From Mikania micrantha (Eukaryota > Streptophyta > Magnoliopsida > Asterales > Asteraceae): 64,000 bases of DNA. The translations under genes were made by a program, and so were the position numbers. The stretch lies in assembly GCA_009363875.1 (NCBI GenBank), contig CM018689.1:1898501-1962500 (forward strand), given 5' to 3'. The notes under the pieces were generated by a model. The model was not told the DNA's origin. It saw only the letters and a list, made by a program, of their open reading frames with translations, and ran no database searches. Shown piece after piece: positions 58,919 to 64,000 of the stretch (the stretch's first letter is position 1; each line of letters begins with the position of its first letter).

Positions 58919-60930
58919 TATAGTTGGATGTGTTAAGTATCTAAGATACCTAAAAAAAATGCAAAGGACACATGTATACACTAACGGGTCAAAATGAGAA
59001 TTTAGTATAAACATGTAGAAATGAAGATTCTTATGTAAGTATGTTGTTTGTTTGACTTTGGAAATCTAAATGGTGTGTGTGCCATACAAACTGTATAGGA
59101 AATGGAATGAAAAGTGGAATCCATAAAATCGAGAAACAGTTATGAAGTTTAGCTTTCCTACGGTCCAAGGTGAGTAACCTACCCATTAAATATACAACCA
59201 TAAGTCATATTGGCAATTGAATATGTGTGTTGAATGTTTGACTACTTAATTAGTTGTCTTATAGTATTAAAAAATGATACGTGGAATGTAGTTATAAATC
59301 ATAAAACAAGATATAATTGTTGCATATTTGTTATATGGAGTTTAAGGAAATGAAGAGAATTCCTATATTGTTAGCATTGCTTGAAAGAAATGCTCTTATG
59401 TGAATAAATGGTCTGTTGAATATGGAGAGTATATGTGTATGTATATCTATATGGTAGTTATGTACGATGGATGACTAGTAGAAAGTCAATGGGTAATTAT
59501 GTAAATGAAAGTAGTAGTTGCCACCATGTGTGATCAATAATGGTTATGGAATAAATGAATAGCACGAATGTTAAGTCATTCGGTTATGGAGTAAAATAAT
59601 AACACGAGTGTTAAGTCATTCGGTTATGGAAGAAAAGAATAACGCAAATGTTAAGTCATTTGGTTATGAAATAAATGAATGTTTGGCTAATGAAAGTCAA
59701 AGTAAGAGTTTATATGTAATGAAATGATTATGGGAATAATTGATGGTAGATGCTTTAATGAATGTTGCATAACTTGTAAAAGTGTCATTATAAGGATCAT
59801 AATAATTGACACAACGAATTGTAGATATGATTCACATTAGTGAGAAAGTAAATGTAAGATCATGACGTATGACATTTGGGTGATGACCCGCATTTGTGTG
59901 GATGAACATGTAAGACCACTGGTGAGTGACAATGGATTTTTCATGTAAGACCACTAGTGGGTGGCATTGGATTTGTCATGTAAGACCACTGGTGAGTGGC
60001 CTTGAATTTATCGTGTAAGACCACTAGTGAATGGTATTAAATTTATCGTGTAAGACCACTGGTGAGTGGCATTGAATTTTTCATTTAAGAACACTGGTGA
60101 GTGGCGGTCGATTTGGCATGTATGACCACTTATGAGTGGCGCTTGATTTGTCATGTATGACCACTTGTGAGTGGCGCTCGATTTGTTATGTATGACCGCT
60201 AGTGAATGGCATTGGGTTTGAAGTGTAAAACCATCGTGGAATGGCATTGAGTCTGTCAAGTAAGTCCATCTTAGTGTGACATTGGGTGAATCTACATACG
60301 TGTGGATTATTCAGTATGTGAAAATGAGTAGAACGATGTTGACTTTAAAAAGTCAAAGTTATGGTTATGTGAATTGGTGAATTGCTTATGATATGAATTA
60401 GTTATGCATATGAATTCTTGATTAAGAAGATAAAAATACAATTGAGACGTTGGAATTGATTTGAATTATGAAAGTCAAACCAAATATGTTCTTGGGTGAT
60501 ATAGGATCATGGTGATGTTGGGAATCTATGGGATAATGATCCGAGTAGTTAAAATGCGGAGAATGGCCAAAATGGATGCAGGCACTAGCAGGAAAAAGGG
60601 CTAACCAGAAATGTCTGGCCGTACCCTACGTCTGAGCCGTAGGCTACAGCGACCAGGTCTCCGAATTTCGCTATTTGGCCCTGTTTTATGCATTTTAGCA
60701 TATTATGACCTCTCTTTATCTCCCTATTTTATATAATAGTGGACTCACTTAGTTCTTATGAACTATGGTGAATGTTAATGTGAATTTAGAGGTTAAACCA
60801 AGAATGAAGGCGAACGAGATCTATTAAGGATGCAAGGATCGAACAACTTGGGGTTTTGAAATGAATTGCGCATATGATTTCAAACTTACGTGTTGGACAT
60901 GGTAAGGATATTAGTTAATTAACCTCATGT
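58919..60930. repeat. LTR-like sequence with a 35-bp minisatellite
   Basis: Non-coding. CCAAGGTGAGTAACCTACCC at 59166-59185 echoes the donor-like motif of the neighbouring LTRs. TTTTATATAATAG near 60728 is TATA-like. The tandem array is listed separately. Probably part of another gypsy LTR, but its ends were not found. Confidence 0.4.
59906..60295. repeat. 35-bp tandem minisatellite, about 11 units
   Basis: The core TAAGACCACTGGTGAGTGGC (or TATGACCACT...) starts at 59911, 59946, 59981, 60016, 60051, 60086, 60121, 60156, 60191, 60226 and 60261, an exact 35-bp step throughout. Units differ by point changes only. 35 is not a multiple of three, and stops break coding on both strands. Confidence 0.93.
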
Positions 60931-63590
60931 ATTTTTTAAACTTATTTATAAAAAAGATGTAAAACACCATATAGGAGTTGTAATATTGTCAATTTTTTTC
61001 TGGGACCAAAATTTGATAACGGTAACGCTTTAAATATCGTTAAATTAACGTTTTGAATAACAGGGGTTACAAATTAGATGTACCAGTTTAAAAATATTTT
61101 GACCCATTTTCCAACCATAACAATACTGCTTCGAGAATATATCATTACATTAGATTTGTTAATACTTGTGCTTGGATCAGGTTCAATGTGTATTTTGAAA
61201 CACAATTATTTGAGCTCTACCATTCTCTTGATAAATATTCTATCATCTTGCTTGTTTTATGTTTATTGAACCAATTAACCTTTTGTGATGACAATCACAA
61301 ATGATGTTGTTTAATAATATAACAAGTAAATGCATAAAAAAAATTAAAAAAAATGAGATAGAGAGGTTATAATATATTTTAGTTGTGTATAAATTCAAAC
61401 CTATACATGTGTTGAACACATATCCATAAATTTAAAAAAATGCATATCTTTCATTGAGAAAGTACCTTGCTACCATGTTCACCATCTTAATATGTCACCA
61501 CAAGGATATAAGGCTATAGAAGCGAATTGTATAGTGACGACAAGAATCGTCGCAATAGTTTCAGGTATAGCAACGATATGTCGTATGTGATGTCCATCTC
61601 TAGGTAACATCACTAAATCAAAATTATTACAGAATACATGATATAATAGAGATAAGCCGTGGAAATTTTATTAATATAACACAAGTTTCAACACTAGATG
61701 CCAATCTCATACAAATTTATGTCAATATGCATATATCAAAATCACCAATAGCTTGGCGTTCAAGTAATCACTCCTTGCCCATGCCATGACTATGTGAAGC
61801 CTTAGCTTTGCTTGATATGCATACTCAAAGGTATCTCATGAGTTCTAAGTTTTAACCTTTTAAAAGTTTTAAGGGCATTTACATATTCCCTTCCTAACTT
61901 GTAAAATTACATATTTCTCCAAATCATGCTTTAAGATTATTGTACATTCTGCATTAAAAATTTGTACCTTGGGGAATATGTAATTCTCCCTAATAACAAA
62001 ACTAGGAAAACATTTATATGACATGCTTTTGAATCATAATAATAATAGGGAATTCACATACATAAAACAAACAAACTATGTGCAAAACAGAGTGACCCAA
62101 ATGGCACAAATTACCTGAGTTGTCAAAACTAAAAATACCACCCGTTAGGTCCACAATATGTATAATAACTGTAAACTTTATCTATAAATATATAGGAAAT
62201 AACAATAAGAAAAATTAACAGAAAAACAATTAAATACCTTGTTATCAAATATTCTTGAGGGTGAGGACTTGCCATACAACCTTATCATTATGCATTATGT
62301 ACCAACCCTAAAATTCATCTGTTCAGAAAGTCAAAATTAGAAGTATACTATATATGAATCCTGATCGTTGTACTTCAATGGCTAAACCCTAGATATTTAC
62401 CTAAACGGATGATAATAATAGGCATAAACATTCAATTTAAATCTGCATAAAGGGTCAAACAAGCAAAAGATTCAAACCCAATTACAAAAACACTCAACCA
62501 TTTGATCCGATTTCAAGTAAGTAAATAGATCAACAAACCTAAATAGCTAAAATGTACAACATATTCAAACCTAAAACTAAGTACCTTTGGTAGATTAGGC
62601 ATCCAAGAATCAAATAAATGAGTTCTAGGTCTAGAAATAAAGGTGTCAACAAAAAGAAATAGAATTGGACCCCAAAAGAAAATTCCTTTTTCCCATTCGA
62701 AGATCTAACCCTAGGATCGACCCTGTTCGTAAAGTGTTGGAAAGATCAACAAAAAAACAAAATACTAATCAAGTAATTGAGTTCCTAAACTAAAAACAAT
62801 CGAACAGAAGGTTGCATTAGAATCATCCTAAATTAAATCATTGAAATTGTTAAGCCCTAATCTCAAAAATTCATTAACAATTGATAATCGCGTTCCTAGT
62901 TCCAGTATCTTCAAATTACTTATTGTCGTTGTCTGTGGTGATATCGGTGACCGAAAATATCACCTTCACCCTCCAGCTGAAACCCTCACCGATGACAGTG
63001 CAGAAGAGATAGAAAGAGTGAGTGAAACGGATCAGCGAATGCAGAAAGAAAGAGGGTCACATCCAACCAACAAACTCCAACACCCTCGAGCATGTGCCTC
63101 TTGCTAGCCACCGTCGCCATCGTACGTCATAACCCTCACTGTCGATCACTTTTTGATGAACAAAAACCCTAGATCGAAGGGAGAAAAGTAGAACACACAG
63201 GTTGCGATTGTCGGAGGACGGTGAAGGTTTCGCGGGGCTACGTACACGAAACGAATGGATGGTGGAGGAGCAGTAAGGGTGGCCGAACGGTGTGATTGTC
63301 GGTGTGGAGTTTGGGAGAACACAAAGAGGGGTAGAGATGGAATACTTGGTGAAGAAGGTGAGGTTTTCGGTTTTACAACGCACAATGGTGGTAGGAGGAA
63401 TGGAACAATATTTTACGCTTAGAGTAAATTTTTACCTTTTTAGCTATATATAACATAAGTCTTTAATTAAAAAATAAAATATTAAATAATTGTAATGATT
63501 AAAATGAAGTGATGAGAGGTGATGATAATACATGCACGTATAGACGAGACGAGGGGTGATAATATTATTTGATTATTTGATCCCTTCCCT
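60931..63590. other. AT-rich intergenic stretch, no recognisable gene
   Basis: No known domain on either strand. 62840-63400 is less AT-rich and keeps minus-strand frames open for about 100 codons, but the composition (Ser, Pro, Arg) and lack of matches argue against a gene. A short inverted repeat GACGA/TCGTC occurs near 61537-61552. Confidence 0.4.
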
Positions 63591-64000
63591 GCTTGACGCG
63601 TGGGGTGAGGGTCGCTTAAATTCGTGCTTCACGCACACCCTTTCACCAAATTCCTACCCGAAACACGTTTTTCCTACAGAATAACTTCGCTTTATGCTCT
63701 CTTTTCGATTTCCCCCATCTTCGATCCAAATTTTGAGGTTTTATTTTTACTTTAATTCCCAATTTTGTGTGTCGGTACTGTTTAATGCCTTTTTTTAGCG
63801 ATTGAAGCCCTATTCAGCCTTTAAATTGATTATATGCATTTCATATACGAGATTGTTGTTTCTTTGTTTGTAGCAATTTTCAGTTATCATGGAATGATGA
63901 TGTCTACAACTTAAAAAAAGTAGGACTTTTTTTTTTTTTTTTTCTTCTCAAATAAAGAACTAGTTTGGGAAAAATGAAATTCATTGGTGAAACCTAGTTA
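63591..64000 (+). promoter_or_regulatory. Possible 5' region of a downstream gene
   Basis: CT-rich leader-like sequence (63690-63720), then a T-rich stretch ending TTTGTAG near 63874 that could be a 5'-UTR intron acceptor, followed by ATGGAATGA near 63890, which is too short to code. No coding exon is seen before the window ends. Confidence 0.2.

Noticed and set aside
60008..60259. 83-codon minus-strand ORF across the minisatellite
   Set aside because: A by-product of the repeat; 35-bp units shift frame and no protein family is suggested.
59906..60295. Regular 35-bp repeats resembling a CRISPR array
   Set aside because: The units are contiguous with no unique spacers, and the setting is a plant genome; it is a minisatellite.
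63057..63383. 108-codon minus-strand ORF as a real gene
   Set aside because: Overlapping frames of similar length, no domain, biased composition and no start context; not supportable.

Overview
This window looks like nuclear DNA from a flowering plant, most likely a eudicot. It is AT-rich, has GT-AG introns, and is packed with Ty1/copia and Ty3/gypsy LTR retrotransposons, an RTE-clade LINE and a hAT-type MITE. Asteraceae would fit the style of the repeats, but that is an impression and was not tested. No bacterial or viral gene, tRNA, rRNA or CRISPR array was seen.

Two host genes are recognisable. (1) At 208-18823 (+) is the 3' part of a NECAP/DUF1681-family gene (adaptin-ear-binding coat-associated protein). 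Five exons are intact in frame with usable splice sites, but the last intron is about 17.3 kb and full of retroelements. (2) Fragments of pyrophosphate:fructose-6-phosphate phosphotransferase alpha subunit (PFP-alpha) lie at 21729-34399 (+). The last two coding exons come first (21729-22380), followed by a decayed run of N-terminal and middle exons (23776-34399), so the exon order is permuted. A gypsy element sits in one of the pseudogene's introns.

The NECAP intron is a nest. A truncated copia (-) was split by a second copia (+, 2549-15259, target duplication CTGGG). That copia was split in its integrase by an 8.4-kb LTR element (-, 4507-12900, target duplication CTTAC). The innermost element has nearly identical 1.95-kb LTRs, a tRNA-Asp-type primer site and one intact 861-codon gag-protease ORF, but no reverse transcriptase, RNase H or integrase. 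It is a very young non-autonomous element and the most notable object in the window. LINE pieces and another copia end fill the rest of the intron.

24935-33460 is a Tekay-like chromovirus (-) with gag, protease, RT, RNase H, integrase and chromodomain. Several stops and a frameshift break it, and its 5' LTR terminus and primer site are missing. 35715-46080 is a second nest: an RTE LINE (-) split by a copia (+, 36493-45592), itself split by a 4.36-kb solo LTR (38693-43050, target duplication GCTGT).

46085-46960 holds a worn gypsy RT/RNase H remnant. 46964-54393 holds two gag-only copia copies in opposite orientation, forming a large inverted repeat around a spacer of about 1.1 kb. A second copy of the solo-LTR family ends at 58918. 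59100-60930 is LTR-like DNA with an exact 35-bp minisatellite. 61000-64000 is low-information AT-rich sequence that may lead into the 5' region of another gene.
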